Of a stretch of 64,000 nucleotides of DNA, positions 30,501-38,246 are shown piece by piece (positions within the stretch are counted from its first letter, which is position 1; each line of letters opens with the position of its first letter). The DNA is from Actibacterium lipolyticum (lineage in GTDB: Bacteria; Pseudomonadota; Alphaproteobacteria; Rhodobacterales; Rhodobacteraceae). The notes under the pieces were generated by a model. That model saw only the letters and a list, made by a program, of their open reading frames with translations, was not told the DNA's origin and did no database searches. The stretch covers positions 1,488,001 through 1,552,000 of the forward strand of contig NZ_FXYE01000001.1 in the NCBI RefSeq assembly GCF_900184935.1, read 5' to 3'. The position numbers and the translations under genes are program-made.

Positions 30501-30770
30501 TTCGCCGCCGATCAGCCGCACCAGAATGCCTTTGGCACCTTCCAGTGTCTGTTCGGCGTAGGTATCGACCGACAAAGGATGGCGCAGCGCCACAAGGTTG
30601 GCCAGCCGCAAGGTCGGCAGCTTGCCGTCGGCACGATGCCAGCCCGCCGCGAAAGCGCCAAGGTCACTGTCGGAAAACGACAGCACCACCAGATCGGCGG
30701 GCGTTTGGCCCAGATCCGTCGGGGTATCGGTTTCCTCTAACCCGTGGCTTTCGCGAAAGACGACATGCAT
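27525..30770 (-). CDS. cobN: Aerobic cobaltochelatase large subunit CobN
   Basis: A 1081-aa catalytic subunit of the ATP-dependent CobNST complex that inserts cobalt into hydrogenobyrinic acid a,c-diamide. Recognisable blocks are GGESYWPYGLAQLQDMAR, HIGAHGTLEWLPGKAVAL, RNLFTTDPRAVPSRAAH and VFGPKPGQYGLNMG. It is slightly shorter than the 1,200-1,275 aa CobN of Pseudomonas/Brucella but complete. CobW starts 6 bp away upstream. The partner subunits (AAA+ CobS and CobT) are not in this window. Confidence 0.95.
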   Translation of the reverse strand: MHVVFRESHGLEETDTPTDLGQTPADLVVLSFSDSDLGAFAAGWHRADGKLPTLRLANLVALRHPLSVDTYAEQTLEGAKGILVRLIGGESYWPYGLAQLQDMARRQGIALAVLPADGREDARLDELSTLPVSTLRRLQHLCDAGGAVAAQAALAQLALAAGLYAGPVLGEKTVPDFGFYRPGQGVVPAPEPSEKPLALVSFYRSYLTSADTSPVDALIAALEERGFHAVGAFAPSLKQPVASAWLRDQIKTLCPSVIVNATAFSAQGADGAPSPLNAAGCPVFQVALSTARKKEWAEAERGLSPADLAMHVVLPEVDGRIFTGVASFKAPSKRDPDLEYSRFAHRANDARIAAIADRVAGWHALGTKTNADKQVALILSTYPGKAHQLAHAVGLDALASANAILTGLAGDGFETTEVADLGKAMLTQTCEWPVAEYLTALAKLPEPLRDDLTEAWGAAENDPSVKNGTFHFAALRSGNALIALQPERGEVKTRADDYHDLARTPRHGYVAFYLWLKAQADALIHIGAHGTLEWLPGKAVALSDDCWPEALTGAMPVIYPFIVNDPGEAAQAKRRIGAVTIGHLPPPLAQTKLPEGMGRLESLLDEYSTADGLDPARRDRLIEDIRAEAQGTGVEADLGLTPDTCPAEAITRIDRFVCDIKESQYGDGLHVFGTGDCGASEASGLIAALSGRFVPPGPSGSPFRGRSDVLPTGRNLFTTDPRAVPSRAAHSQGVKLAEELLRRHLQDHGDWPKGLVIDLWGSATMRTAGEEFAMALHLAGLAPKWDEGSERVSGFEVLPLALLNRPRIDVTLRVSGLFRDVFPGLAQMFEAAAAALAEREEDAGDNPYLHTTPRVFGPKPGQYGLNMGEALEDYTAEARAAAGEAWLNASSHAIDASGTSSPARDALEKRVKGADAFVHLQDLPETDVLLASDYAAHEAGFAAAVARLGGTAPALYHLDATRPDAPQARSLTEEIARVTRARAANPDWASGMMRHGFRGAAEIAATLDHMAAFAHLAGVVPAHLFDMYHEATLGRDDLVAFMQAENPEALAAMRARFDALHQAGLWVTRRNSIAATIGAEG

Positions 30771-30776
30771 CGTTGG

Positions 30777-31811
30777 TTAGCCTTCCAGCACGGCGCGGAT
30801 TGCGGCGGGGTCGATGTCGTGATGTTCGCCAATTACCACCAGCTGGGTTTGGCGCGGAGTGTCGCCCCAAGGGCGGTCATATTGGGCGCGAAGGCGTTCG
30901 CCCACGGCCTGAACCAGCATCCGCATCGGTTTGCCCTTTACGGCAACATAACCTTTCACACGCAGAACATGCTGTTCGCGGGCAAGGCGGATGATCGCGG
31001 CCTGAAGCGCGTCTGGGTCTTCAACTTCGGGCAGGTCAATCACGACGCTGTCGAAATCGTCATGTTCGTGATCGTGGTGACCATCGTGATGCGAGGGGCG
31101 CGCCTCTAGGTCATCTTCGGCGGCGGCGTTCAGGCCAAGGATCACGCGCGGGTCAATCACGCCTTCGCTCATCGGCAAGATGGGCAGGGTGCGGGGCGTT
31201 TCAGCCTCGATGACCTTCTTCGCGGCAGCAAGGCCAGCTTCGCCCGCCAGATCGGCCTTGGACAGCAGAATGATATCGGCACAGGCGATCTGATCTTCGA
31301 ACACCTCGGACAGGGGTGTTTCGTGATCGAGGCTTTCGTCGGCGGCGCGCTGCGCCTCAACGGCTTCGACGTTGGGCGCGAAACGGCCTGCGGCAACGGC
31401 TTCGGCATCGGCCAGCGCGATCACGCCGTCAACCGTGATGCGCGAGCGAATGGCAGGCCAATCGAACGCTTTCAAAAGCGGCTTGGGAAGGGCAAGGCCA
31501 GAGGTTTCGATCAGGATATGTTCAGGCTGTTCTGGCAGGGCCATCAACGCCTCGATCGTGGGGATGAAATCATCGGCCACGGTGCAGCAGATGCAGCCAT
31601 TGGCAAGCTCCACGATATTCTCGGCCGGGCAATCGGGTACCGCGCAGGATTTCAGGATGTCACCATCCACGCCCGCCGTGCCGAATTCGTTCACCAGAAC
31701 CGCCAGACGCTTCCCCTGAGGGTTCATCATCAGGTGCCGGATCAGCGTGGTTTTCCCGGCGCCAAGAAAGCCGGTGATGACCGTAACTGGAATTTTGGAA
31801 AGTTCAGACAT
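30777..31811 (-). CDS. cobW: Cobalamin biosynthesis GTPase CobW
   Basis: A 344-aa G3E-family metallochaperone thought to deliver cobalt to the chelatase. P-loop GFLGAGKTTLIRHL is near the N-terminus, the metal motif CICC is in LANGCICCTVADDF, and SKADLAGE is the guanine-specificity region. A His/Asp-rich insert (HHDGHHDHEHDD) before the C-terminal domain would buffer metal. It lies between the DUF1636 gene and cobN in the riboswitch-led unit. Confidence 0.95.
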   Translation of the reverse strand: MSELSKIPVTVITGFLGAGKTTLIRHLMMNPQGKRLAVLVNEFGTAGVDGDILKSCAVPDCPAENIVELANGCICCTVADDFIPTIEALMALPEQPEHILIETSGLALPKPLLKAFDWPAIRSRITVDGVIALADAEAVAAGRFAPNVEAVEAQRAADESLDHETPLSEVFEDQIACADIILLSKADLAGEAGLAAAKKVIEAETPRTLPILPMSEGVIDPRVILGLNAAAEDDLEARPSHHDGHHDHEHDDFDSVVIDLPEVEDPDALQAAIIRLAREQHVLRVKGYVAVKGKPMRMLVQAVGERLRAQYDRPWGDTPRQTQLVVIGEHHDIDPAAIRAVLEG

Positions 31812-31817
31812 TCAGGT

Positions 31818-32180
31818 TTACTCCTGCGGGGGGATGCGGGCGATAGATTGTTTTCGGAAGATGACGGGGCGTTCGCGCCAAGGCACCAGCCCGTCTTCGG
31901 TGGCGGCATAGGCGCTGGCACCTTGCACGATTTCTGGGACGTGTTCTGCTGGATCAAGGTTGCCATAAACATAGGTCCAGCGACCCGGGCCACCGGTCAG
32001 CGCGATGGAGCAACCGTTGGAACAGGCCGACAGGCATTCGACCCCACGCAAGGTCACACCTTCGGGCAGGTCTGCGGCCTCTAGCGCGTTCAAAAGGTCG
32101 GTGCCGGGGCGGGGCGCTTCGGCGTCATCCGGCACACCACGGCGGCAGGTCGTGCAAACATTGATCGTTATCCCGGCCAT
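31818..32180 (-). CDS. DUF1636 family metal-binding protein
   Basis: A 120-aa small protein with two cysteine clusters, CTTCRRG near the N-terminus and CLSACSNGC in the middle. These resemble a thioredoxin-like 2Fe-2S ferredoxin. DUF1636 genes commonly sit beside cobW, suggesting a redox or metal-handling role in cobalt insertion; the activity is undefined. I prefer ATG 32180 (AAGG 6 nt upstream) over the GTG at 32183. It is the first gene after riboswitch 2. Confidence 0.85.
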   Translation of the reverse strand: MAGITINVCTTCRRGVPDDAEAPRPGTDLLNALEAADLPEGVTLRGVECLSACSNGCSIALTGGPGRWTYVYGNLDPAEHVPEIVQGASAYAATEDGLVPWRERPVIFRKQSIARIPPQE

Positions 32181-32290
32181 CACGTGCCTTCCATTTCAGG
32201 AGCGAGGGGAGATTGCCAGCCGGGGACCGATCGGATGAGAAAGGCCCAGTGCCGGTCGCGAAACACCCCGTTCGCCCGTTGCGTCAACAT

Positions 32291-32487
32291 GCGTTGGCAG
32301 GTCTCCCGGCTTGCGGATTTCGGGGCGTCTGCCCCGGTGGCCCGCCTGCCTTCCCGGCCTTTGGGCCAGTGGCACGGGGACCTCTCCGGTCACGGTCGCG
32401 GGGGCGGCTGCGCTTCGACTTGGACCAATGAATGGTCGCAAAGCCTGTCGCATTCCCTCTTCGCCTGTCATAGACAGGAACCAACAC
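32291..32487 (-). ncRNA. Cobalamin riboswitch 2 (upstream of DUF1636-cobW-cobN operon)
   Basis: Read leftward it shows closing stem GTGTTGG/CCAACGC (with one GU pair), 5' GGTTCC, the C-rich CCCCCGCGACCGTG segment, the core GCCACTG, GGGAAGGC and the B12 box AAGCCGGGAGACCTGCC. About 110 nt separate it from the DUF1636 start. It occupies most of the 357-bp gap between the divergent DUF1636 and cobO genes. Cofactor-dependent shut-off of the leftward cob operon is expected. Confidence 0.96.
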
Positions 32488-32488
32488 C

Positions 32489-32502
32489 GCCTCACCTGAG
32501 GC
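32489..32502. promoter_or_regulatory. Perfect palindrome at cobO / riboswitch 2 boundary
   Basis: GCCTCA-CC-TGAGGC is an exact 6-bp inverted repeat placed just 5' of riboswitch 2 and about 36 bp before the cobO ATG. It could be an operator in the shared divergent promoter region or an outer hairpin of the leader RNA. Confidence 0.35.
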
Positions 32503-32537
32503 ATGAGCCGCCCCCTTGTCAAGCAAAGGATGATTGC

Positions 32538-33158
32538 ATGAGTGACCCCGCGCCCAACGAAGACGCACGCCACGCCGCGAAGATGGCCAAAAAGAAAGCC
32601 GCGCGGGACAAGATCATGGCGACGAAAGAGGGCGAAAAGGGCCTGATCATCGTTCACACCGGGCCGGGTAAGGGTAAAAGCTCCTCTGGTTTTGGAATGA
32701 TTTTGCGCTGTATCGCCCATGAAATGCCCAGCGCGGTTGTCCAGTTCATCAAAGGCGCGTGGCAAACCGGCGAGCGGACGTTGATCGAAGAGAACTTCCC
32801 GGACCTGTGCCAGTTCTACGCAATGGGTGAAGGGTTCACCTGGGAGACCCAAGACAAGGCGCGCGACATTGCCGCAGCCCAAAAGGGTTGGGAAAAGGCG
32901 AAAGAGTTGATCCGTGATCCCGAGATCAAGATGGTCTTGTTGGACGAAATCAACATCGCGCTTCGGTACGACTATCTTGATATCGCGGAGGTTGTTGATT
33001 TCTTGCAGACTGAAAAACCACCGATGACCCATGTGGTTCTGACTGGCCGCAACGCCAAGGAGGAACTGATTGAGATTGCTGATCTGGTGACAGAGATGAC
33101 TTTGATCAAGCATCCCTTCCGATCAGGCGTAAAAGGTCAGAAGGGTGTGGAGTTTTAA
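32538..33158 (+). CDS. cobO: Cob(I)yrinic acid a,c-diamide adenosyltransferase CobO
   Basis: A 206-aa BtuR/CobO-type adenosyltransferase that transfers the 5'-deoxyadenosyl group of ATP to Co(I). The P-loop-like motif HTGPGKGKSSSGFG is at about residues 40-53; VQFIKGAW and LLDEINIALRYDYL follow. The N-terminal 25 residues are Lys/Ala-rich (MAKKKAARDKIMATKEG). ATG 32538 is used; the in-frame frame extends upstream through the riboswitch and is not coding. It is divergent from the DUF1636 operon and followed by a strong hairpin. Confidence 0.95.
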   Translation: MSDPAPNEDARHAAKMAKKKAARDKIMATKEGEKGLIIVHTGPGKGKSSSGFGMILRCIAHEMPSAVVQFIKGAWQTGERTLIEENFPDLCQFYAMGEGFTWETQDKARDIAAAQKGWEKAKELIRDPEIKMVLLDEINIALRYDYLDIAEVVDFLQTEKPPMTHVVLTGRNAKEELIEIADLVTEMTLIKHPFRSGVKGQKGVEF

Positions 33159-33166
33159 GGTTACAA

Positions 33167-33185
33167 GCGGGGGCGCTGCCCCCGC
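33167..33185 (+). terminator. GC-rich hairpin after cobO
   Basis: GCGGGGGC-GCT-GCCCCCGC is a perfect 8-bp stem with a 3-nt loop, directly after the cobO stop. It lacks a U-run and is immediately followed by the repeated element at 33193, the usual layout of a Rhodobacteraceae intergenic repeat unit. Confidence 0.55.
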
Positions 33186-33192
33186 ACCCCCG

Positions 33193-33216
33193 AGGTATTT
33201 AGAACCAAGATGAAAG
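33193..33216. repeat. Intergenic inverted repeat, left copy
   Basis: A 24-nt element, AGGTATTT-AGAACC-AAGATGAAAG in pieces, preceded by CCCCCG. It is matched in reverse orientation at 33357-33380 with 21 of 24 positions identical. From general knowledge, short elements of this shape (GTATTT...CCAAGATGAA) recur between genes in Rhodobacteraceae. Confidence 0.6.
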
Positions 33217-33356
33217 CAACGTTTTGTTAACTTTGATCCGCGAAGATCGGGCTGCGGTACAGGGAGAGGTCCCGATGACCGCGCAAGGTGAAAGCGCCGC
33301 GCCCCTATTGCCGTTTACGCATGGGGTGCGGTGCCGATCCGCAATTTGGGCATTAT

Positions 33357-33380
33357 CTTTCATCTTGGCGATAAATACCT
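33357..33380. repeat. Intergenic inverted repeat, right copy
   Basis: CTTTCATCTTGG-CGA-TAAATACCT is the reverse complement of the left copy apart from a 3-base core (TTC versus CGA). It lies 140 bp away from the left copy and 50 bp upstream of the cobQ ATG. The flank CCGCCGGAGG differs from that of the left copy. Confidence 0.6.
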
Positions 33381-33429
33381 CCGCCGGAGGCTCCTACAGC
33401 GAAGCCAGATGCAACGTTGGGGGGCTGCA

Positions 33430-34875
33430 ATGACCGCGCTAATGATCCAAGGGGCGGGTTCCAATGTGGGCAAGTCGATGTTGGTGGCTGGGCTTTGTCG
33501 GGCGGCGCGGCGTAGGGGGCTTAGTGTTGCACCGTTCAAGCCACAGAATATGTCTAACAATGCAGCGGTGACGGTGGATGGTGGCGAGATCGGGCGGGCC
33601 CAGGCTTTACAAGCGCTGGCCTGCGGGGTTGAGTTGCACACTGATATGAACCCTGTGCTGCTTAAACCTGAAACCGATACCGGATCGCAGGTTGTTGTTC
33701 AGGGGAAGCGGCTGGCGACGGTCAAAGCCCGTGAATATGCGGCGCTGAAGCCGCGGCTGATGGAAAGCGTGTTGGAAAGCTTTGACCGGCTAAGAGCATC
33801 ATATGATTTGGTGATTGTTGAGGGGGCTGGCAGCCCGGCCGAGGTTAACCTTCGCAAAGGTGATATCGCGAATATGGGGTTTGCCTGTGCGGCGGGTTTA
33901 CCTGTTGTCTTGACGGGCGATATTGATCGCGGAGGGGTGATCGCGCAGATCGTTGGCACGCAGGCCGTTTTGGATCATGCCGAAAATGAAATGATCGCGG
34001 GGTTTCTGATCAATAAATTTCGCGGCGATCCGACGCTGTTCGATGATGGCTATCGCTTGATCGAAGAACGGACCGGCTGGCGTGGTTTCGGCGTTGTGCC
34101 GTTCTTTTCCGAGGCATCAAAGCTGCCTGCTGAGGATGCACTTGATCTATCGCGGGCGCAAACCGGGAAGGGGTTGCGAGTTGCGTGCCTAACGCTGTCG
34201 CGTATTGCGAACTTTGATGATCTTGACCCGCTTTCCCAAGAGCCGAACGTTGAACTGTTTATGGTGAAGGCCGGTCAGCCTATTCCCGGCGATACCGATT
34301 TGGTGATCATTCCCGGTACGAAATCCACGCGGGGTGATCTGGCCTATCTTAGGGTGCAGGGTTGGGATGTGGATATTGCAGCTCATGTCCGCAGGGGTGG
34401 CTTTGTCTTGGGGATTTGCGGCGGCTATCAGATGCTTGGCGACGTGGTGAATGACCCTGAGGGCATCGAAGGCGCGCCGGGACATTCGGCTGGTCTTGGG
34501 CTGTTGGCCTTGTCCACAGAGATGACACCTGACAAGCACCTGACCCGTGTCAGCGCTACGCATGCTGCATCAGGGACACCGATGGAGGGGTATGAGATAC
34601 ATATCGGTCGCACGGATGGTGCAGATCGCGCGCGGCCCTTCGCGGTGGTAGGCGGTCAGCCAGAAGGCGCGATGTCGCGCGATGGGCGGATCATGGGCAG
34701 CTATCTTCATGGGATGTTCGCGCAGGACCAGTTCAGGGCCGCGTTTTTGGAAGGGCTTGGCGCGCAGACCTCAAACCAAAGCTATTCGTCGGTTGTTGAG
34801 CAGACCTTGGATGCGTTGGCTGACCATCTGGAACACCATGTGGATGTGGATGGGCTTTTGGCGCTGGCGCGTTAA
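33430..34875 (+). CDS. cobQ: Cobyric acid synthase CobQ
   Basis: A 481-aa ATP/glutamine-dependent amidotransferase that amidates side chains b, d, e and g of adenosylcobyrinic a,c-diamide. It has an N-terminal nucleotide domain ([40 protein letters not shown]) and a C-terminal triad glutaminase domain with nucleophile Cys in [10 protein letters not shown]. The start [10 protein letters not shown] (33430) is preferred, because the longer frame runs through the inverted-repeat element. Its TAA overlaps the convergent bluB stop inside a single TTAA. Confidence 0.95.
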   Translation: MTALMIQGAGSNVGKSMLVAGLCRAARRRGLSVAPFKPQNMSNNAAVTVDGGEIGRAQALQALACGVELHTDMNPVLLKPETDTGSQVVVQGKRLATVKAREYAALKPRLMESVLESFDRLRASYDLVIVEGAGSPAEVNLRKGDIANMGFACAAGLPVVLTGDIDRGGVIAQIVGTQAVLDHAENEMIAGFLINKFRGDPTLFDDGYRLIEERTGWRGFGVVPFFSEASKLPAEDALDLSRAQTGKGLRVACLTLSRIANFDDLDPLSQEPNVELFMVKAGQPIPGDTDLVIIPGTKSTRGDLAYLRVQGWDVDIAAHVRRGGFVLGICGGYQMLGDVVNDPEGIEGAPGHSAGLGLLALSTEMTPDKHLTRVSATHAASGTPMEGYEIHIGRTDGADRARPFAVVGGQPEGAMSRDGRIMGSYLHGMFAQDQFRAAFLEGLGAQTSNQSYSSVVEQTLDALADHLEHHVDVDGLLALAR

Positions 34876-35495
34876 CGGGTTTCCCATTCCGTTTCGCTGT
34901 TTTCCTGCCAGCCCGCGCGGTGCAGAAGCGGTGTGTCGTCCTTGAATTCGGGCAAGCCAACGCAAAGATATGCGCTGAATTCCCAACCTTCTGGTGTGTC
35001 GAAAATTTCTTCCACGCGCTCGGGGTCAAGGATTGATACCATGCCGACCCCGATGTTGTGCGCGCGTGCTGTCAGCCACAGGCTGTAGATCGCCATGGCC
35101 GTCGATTGGCGCAGTGTTTCGGGCATGGTGCGCCGTCCAAGGCCGCGTCCGGCTGTGGGATCAACGGCGGTGAATATCGCCAGATGCTCGGGTGCGACAT
35201 CAAGGCCAGCAAGCTTAAGCCGCATATACTCGGCGCGGTCCTGAGTGCCATAAGCGGCGGCGGCGGCGGCGTTGCACCGCTCAAATTCGGCTCGGACCTT
35301 GGCGCGCAGTGTCGGATCAGTCACGCGCAGAACACGCCATGGGCGCGCGTTGCCCACGGATGGGGCAAGGTCCATCGCTTCGCGAAGTGGGGCAAGCTGT
35401 TCGTCGGTCAGCGGGTCGGGGCGAAAATGGCGGGTGTCACGCCGCCACCGAAGGACGTCTTTCAGCAATTCGGCATGTTGTTCAGCGAATTCCAT
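34872..35495 (-). CDS. bluB: 5,6-dimethylbenzimidazole synthase BluB
   Basis: A 207-aa flavin-destroying nitroreductase-fold enzyme that fragments FMNH2 with O2 to make the lower ligand of B12. Signatures: [29 protein letters not shown] near residues 55-70 and the C-terminal [12 protein letters not shown] 35495 overlaps the end of cobD by 14 bp; the longer frame to 35729 lies within cobD and is rejected. Its presence shows that the cell makes its own DMB under aerobic conditions. Confidence 0.94.
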   Translation of the reverse strand: MEFAEQHAELLKDVLRWRRDTRHFRPDPLTDEQLAPLREAMDLAPSVGNARPWRVLRVTDPTLRAKVRAEFERCNAAAAAAYGTQDRAEYMRLKLAGLDVAPEHLAIFTAVDPTAGRGLGRRTMPETLRQSTAMAIYSLWLTARAHNIGVGMVSILDPERVEEIFDTPEGWEFSAYLCVGLPEFKDDTPLLHRAGWQENSETEWETR

Positions 35496-36468
35496 CGGGT
35501 CCCTCCCGCAATGCGGTTTCCAGCCGGGCCCATTCTGCTTCGTCCCCGGGAAGCCCAAGGCGAAGGTAGGTTGGCGACCACGGAAAGCTGCGCGTCCAGA
35601 TATGGGTGTTGGCCAAGTGGTTCTGTGCGGCGACGGCATTTGGGGTGTCGTAAAGCCGGAACAGCTCGGTTCCGCCGACCAACTGCCAGCCAGCGGTATT
35701 TGCCAGCGCATCAATACGTGTGGTTTCACCGATCAGCCGCTTGATGGTCCTTGCGGCCCAAGGCTGATCTGAAAGCGCGGTGCGGCCAATCTGAACGGCG
35801 GGGCCGGAAATGGGCCAAGGCCCGGCCATTTCAGACAGGTCTGCGATGTCCAGCGGGTGGCCCAGAACGAACCCAAGCCGCAGCCCGGCAAGCCCATAGA
35901 ATTTGCCGAAAGATCGCAAAACATAGAGACCCCGCTGCGTGCCCACCATACCTGCGATAGACAGGTCCGGTCGTGCGTCGGCGAAGCTTTCGTCAACGAC
36001 CAGTTGCCCAACAGATTGGAAAAGCGCCAACAGGTCTGCGGGCTGCATTTCGCGCCCATCGGGGTTGTTGGGGTTCACAAGAACCGCCATGTCGGCCCCG
36101 GCTAAATCATTGGGTGCCTGAACCTCTTCCACGGTCCAGCCTGCGGCCTTCAGGCTTGCGGCGTGTTCGTTGTAGGTCGGCGATAGAACCTTGGCGTGGC
36201 CGGGTTTGCCTAGGCGCGGGATCATCTGAATGGCGGCTTGCGCGCCTGCAAGCGGCAGGATCGCGGCGTTGGTGCGATAAGCGTCGGCTGCGGCGTCGGA
36301 AAGTGACTTGATCGCGACCTTGGTTGGCAAAGCGGCCCATCCCTCTGGTGTTAGGTCGGGAATGGGATAGGGCACGCGATTGATGCCGGTGGACAGGTCG
36401 ATCCATCCTGTCCGGGTGCCGCCGAATTCGGCAATCGCCCAGTCAATATTCCCACCGTGATCGCGCAT
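35482..36468 (-). CDS. cobD: L-threonine-O-3-phosphate decarboxylase (CobD; CobC in Pseudomonas naming)
   Basis: A 328-aa PLP enzyme of the aminotransferase class I fold that makes (R)-1-amino-2-propanol phosphate for the nucleotide loop. The N-terminal RDHGGNIDWAIAEFGG and the substrate motif DLSTGINRVPYP are typical, the PLP Lys lies in RSFGKFYGLAGLRLGF, and VNPNNPDGR is also conserved. It is followed by bluB (14-bp overlap) and preceded by cbiB (12-bp gap). Confidence 0.93.
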   Translation of the reverse strand: MRDHGGNIDWAIAEFGGTRTGWIDLSTGINRVPYPIPDLTPEGWAALPTKVAIKSLSDAAADAYRTNAAILPLAGAQAAIQMIPRLGKPGHAKVLSPTYNEHAASLKAAGWTVEEVQAPNDLAGADMAVLVNPNNPDGREMQPADLLALFQSVGQLVVDESFADARPDLSIAGMVGTQRGLYVLRSFGKFYGLAGLRLGFVLGHPLDIADLSEMAGPWPISGPAVQIGRTALSDQPWAARTIKRLIGETTRIDALANTAGWQLVGGTELFRLYDTPNAVAAQNHLANTHIWTRSFPWSPTYLRLGLPGDEAEWARLETALREGPDGIR

Positions 36469-36480
36469 TATCCCTCCACC

Positions 36481-37422
36481 CTAGATCAGCGCAAATAGCG
36501 CAAGCAGGGTGCAAAGGGCAAGCATCGCCCTGACATAGAGGGCAAGGCCGCGTTTCAGATCGCTGGGCGTTGGGTCGGGCATCGGGGCGTTCACCCATGG
36601 CTCATCTGCGACGTGGCCGTCGTAAACTCTTGGCCCCGACAGACGAACACGAAGGGCGCCTGCCATCGCGGATTCAGGCCAGCCAGCATTGGGCGAACGG
36701 TGTTGATGCGCATCACGCCACATGCTTTTCAACGCTGTTACCGGGCGGGCCGACGCGGCAGCGAATAGCAGGCCTGTCAGCCGCGCGGGGATCAGGTTTA
36801 CCACGTCATCAATACGCGCGGATGCCCAGCCGAATGCCTCGTGTCGGGGGGTGCGATGGCCGATCATGGAATCCAGCGTGTTGATTGCCTTATAGGCCGC
36901 AATCCCCGGCAGACCGAGGAGCGCGCCCCAAAACACCGGCGCGACAATGCCGTCGGATGTGTTTTCAGCCAGACTTTCCAGTGCGGCGCGGGCGACGGCG
37001 GGTTCGTCAAGCTCTGATGGATTGCGGCCAACGATCATGGCAACCGCTTGGCGGGCGGTCGATAGATCACCCGCGATCAGGGGCCGGGCAACTGCGGCAA
37101 CATGTTCGTGCATCGACCGCGTCGCGACAAGCGGCCATGCCAGAATGCCAGTCAGCACCGTGCCAAGCCATCCGGCGGGCAGGGCGAGGGTGATCATCAG
37201 CGCGGCACCGCCCGCGATTGTTATCGTAATAAGCGCGGTCAAAACCCCGGCCAGCTTTCTGGCCGGCGGCGTCGCGTCGGGCCTGTTCCACAGCTTTTCC
37301 AGCGCGTTGATCAGGGCGCCAAGCCACGTCACCGGGTGCCCGATCCGCGCGAACAGAGCATTTGGCCAGCCGATGCAGGCGTCCAATGCCATCGCGATCA
37401 GCATTGCAAGGGGCCACATCAT
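36481..37422 (-). CDS. cbiB: Adenosylcobinamide-phosphate synthase CbiB
   Basis: A 313-aa inner-membrane enzyme (CobD in Pseudomonas naming) that attaches aminopropanol phosphate to adenosylcobyric acid. Conserved blocks: GHPVTWLGALINALE near the N-terminus, ENTSDGIVAPVFWGALLG, KAINTLDSMIGHRTPRHEAFGWASARIDD and RSPNAGWPESAMAGAL. About four membrane helices are visible. Its start overlaps the kinase stop by 4 bp. Confidence 0.95.
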   Translation of the reverse strand: MMWPLAMLIAMALDACIGWPNALFARIGHPVTWLGALINALEKLWNRPDATPPARKLAGVLTALITITIAGGAALMITLALPAGWLGTVLTGILAWPLVATRSMHEHVAAVARPLIAGDLSTARQAVAMIVGRNPSELDEPAVARAALESLAENTSDGIVAPVFWGALLGLPGIAAYKAINTLDSMIGHRTPRHEAFGWASARIDDVVNLIPARLTGLLFAAASARPVTALKSMWRDAHQHRSPNAGWPESAMAGALRVRLSGPRVYDGHVADEPWVNAPMPDPTPSDLKRGLALYVRAMLALCTLLALFALI

Positions 37423-38246
37423 ACGTGTCCTCCGGCGTTGAACTGCACGATCTGGCGGGCCCCTGCGGCGCGCAGCGCGGCTTTGGCGGATTGTGGCACT
37501 TGGTTCGGCGAAAAAATCAGCCCGCGGGCAGAACCTGTGTGGGCGATGACGATGCCCAATGCGCCAAGTTCGGTTGCCAGTGCGATGATCGGGTCATCGG
37601 GCGTATGGCGCATGGCCAGCGTGCGCTGCGCAGATTGGGATGACAGATGCGCCAATGCCGAAAGGTCAGCCGCCTTGGCCGCAGCTTTCCATTCCGCAAC
37701 AAGGTCAGCGATATCTGGAAATTCTGTATCCGCCGGGTCGGTGCGCCGATGGGGGCCGAAAAATCCCCCGATGACATCAAAGGCAGGGAGGGGCGGCAGA
37801 TGCTCCATCACCTCACCAATACGAGAGGCCCAGAGCAACCTTTCTGGCGCCGGGAACATCAACGGATCACTTGCGCCCTCAACCGCGATGCAGGCTTTGG
37901 CAAGGTCTTCGGGGGCGATGTCACTGCCCGTCAGCCGCGCCAAAGCGACCAGCGCAGCAGTGGATGCGCCCGCGCCGCCACCGGCAGGCATTGTGGCGCG
38001 CAGATTGATGCGCCCACGCACCCCACGACGAATACGGGCGAACAGCGCGCGCGCCTGCGTCTGGTTAACAAGGCGCTGGCCGCCACCGTGGATGTTTAGG
38101 GTTCGGCCCGAATGGAAGGTTCCGCTGACGCTCAGGGCTGGGCAAGGCAACGAGACAAGCGCAACGGGGCCAGCAGGGCCAAGCCGGCCCTGCAACAGTT
38201 CGCCGAAATGCCCGGCGACGTGGGTGTCGCTTGTTATTCTGCGCAT
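37419..38246 (-). CDS. PduX-like L-threonine kinase (GHMP family)
   Basis: A 275-aa GHMP-superfamily kinase, with the ATP loop PAGGGAGASTAALVAL at about residues 87-102 and the N-terminal AGHFGELLQGRLGPAG resembling PduX. Within this B12 cluster it should phosphorylate L-threonine to supply CobD. It overlaps cbiB by 4 bp and the phosphatase gene by 13 bp. The kinase-decarboxylase-CbiB order supports the assignment; substrate identity is inferred from context. Confidence 0.85.
   Translation of the reverse strand: MRRITSDTHVAGHFGELLQGRLGPAGPVALVSLPCPALSVSGTFHSGRTLNIHGGGQRLVNQTQARALFARIRRGVRGRINLRATMPAGGGAGASTAALVALARLTGSDIAPEDLAKACIAVEGASDPLMFPAPERLLWASRIGEVMEHLPPLPAFDVIGGFFGPHRRTDPADTEFPDIADLVAEWKAAAKAADLSALAHLSSQSAQRTLAMRHTPDDPIIALATELGALGIVIAHTGSARGLIFSPNQVPQSAKAALRAAGARQIVQFNAGGHV

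Noticed and set aside
32196-33113. 305-aa leftward frame over cobO and riboswitch 2
   Set aside because: It covers a conserved gene and an aptamer on opposite strands; no protein features.
33224-33433. 69-aa rightward frame before cobQ
   Set aside because: It runs through the right-hand inverted repeat element and shows no family resemblance; it is likely noncoding.
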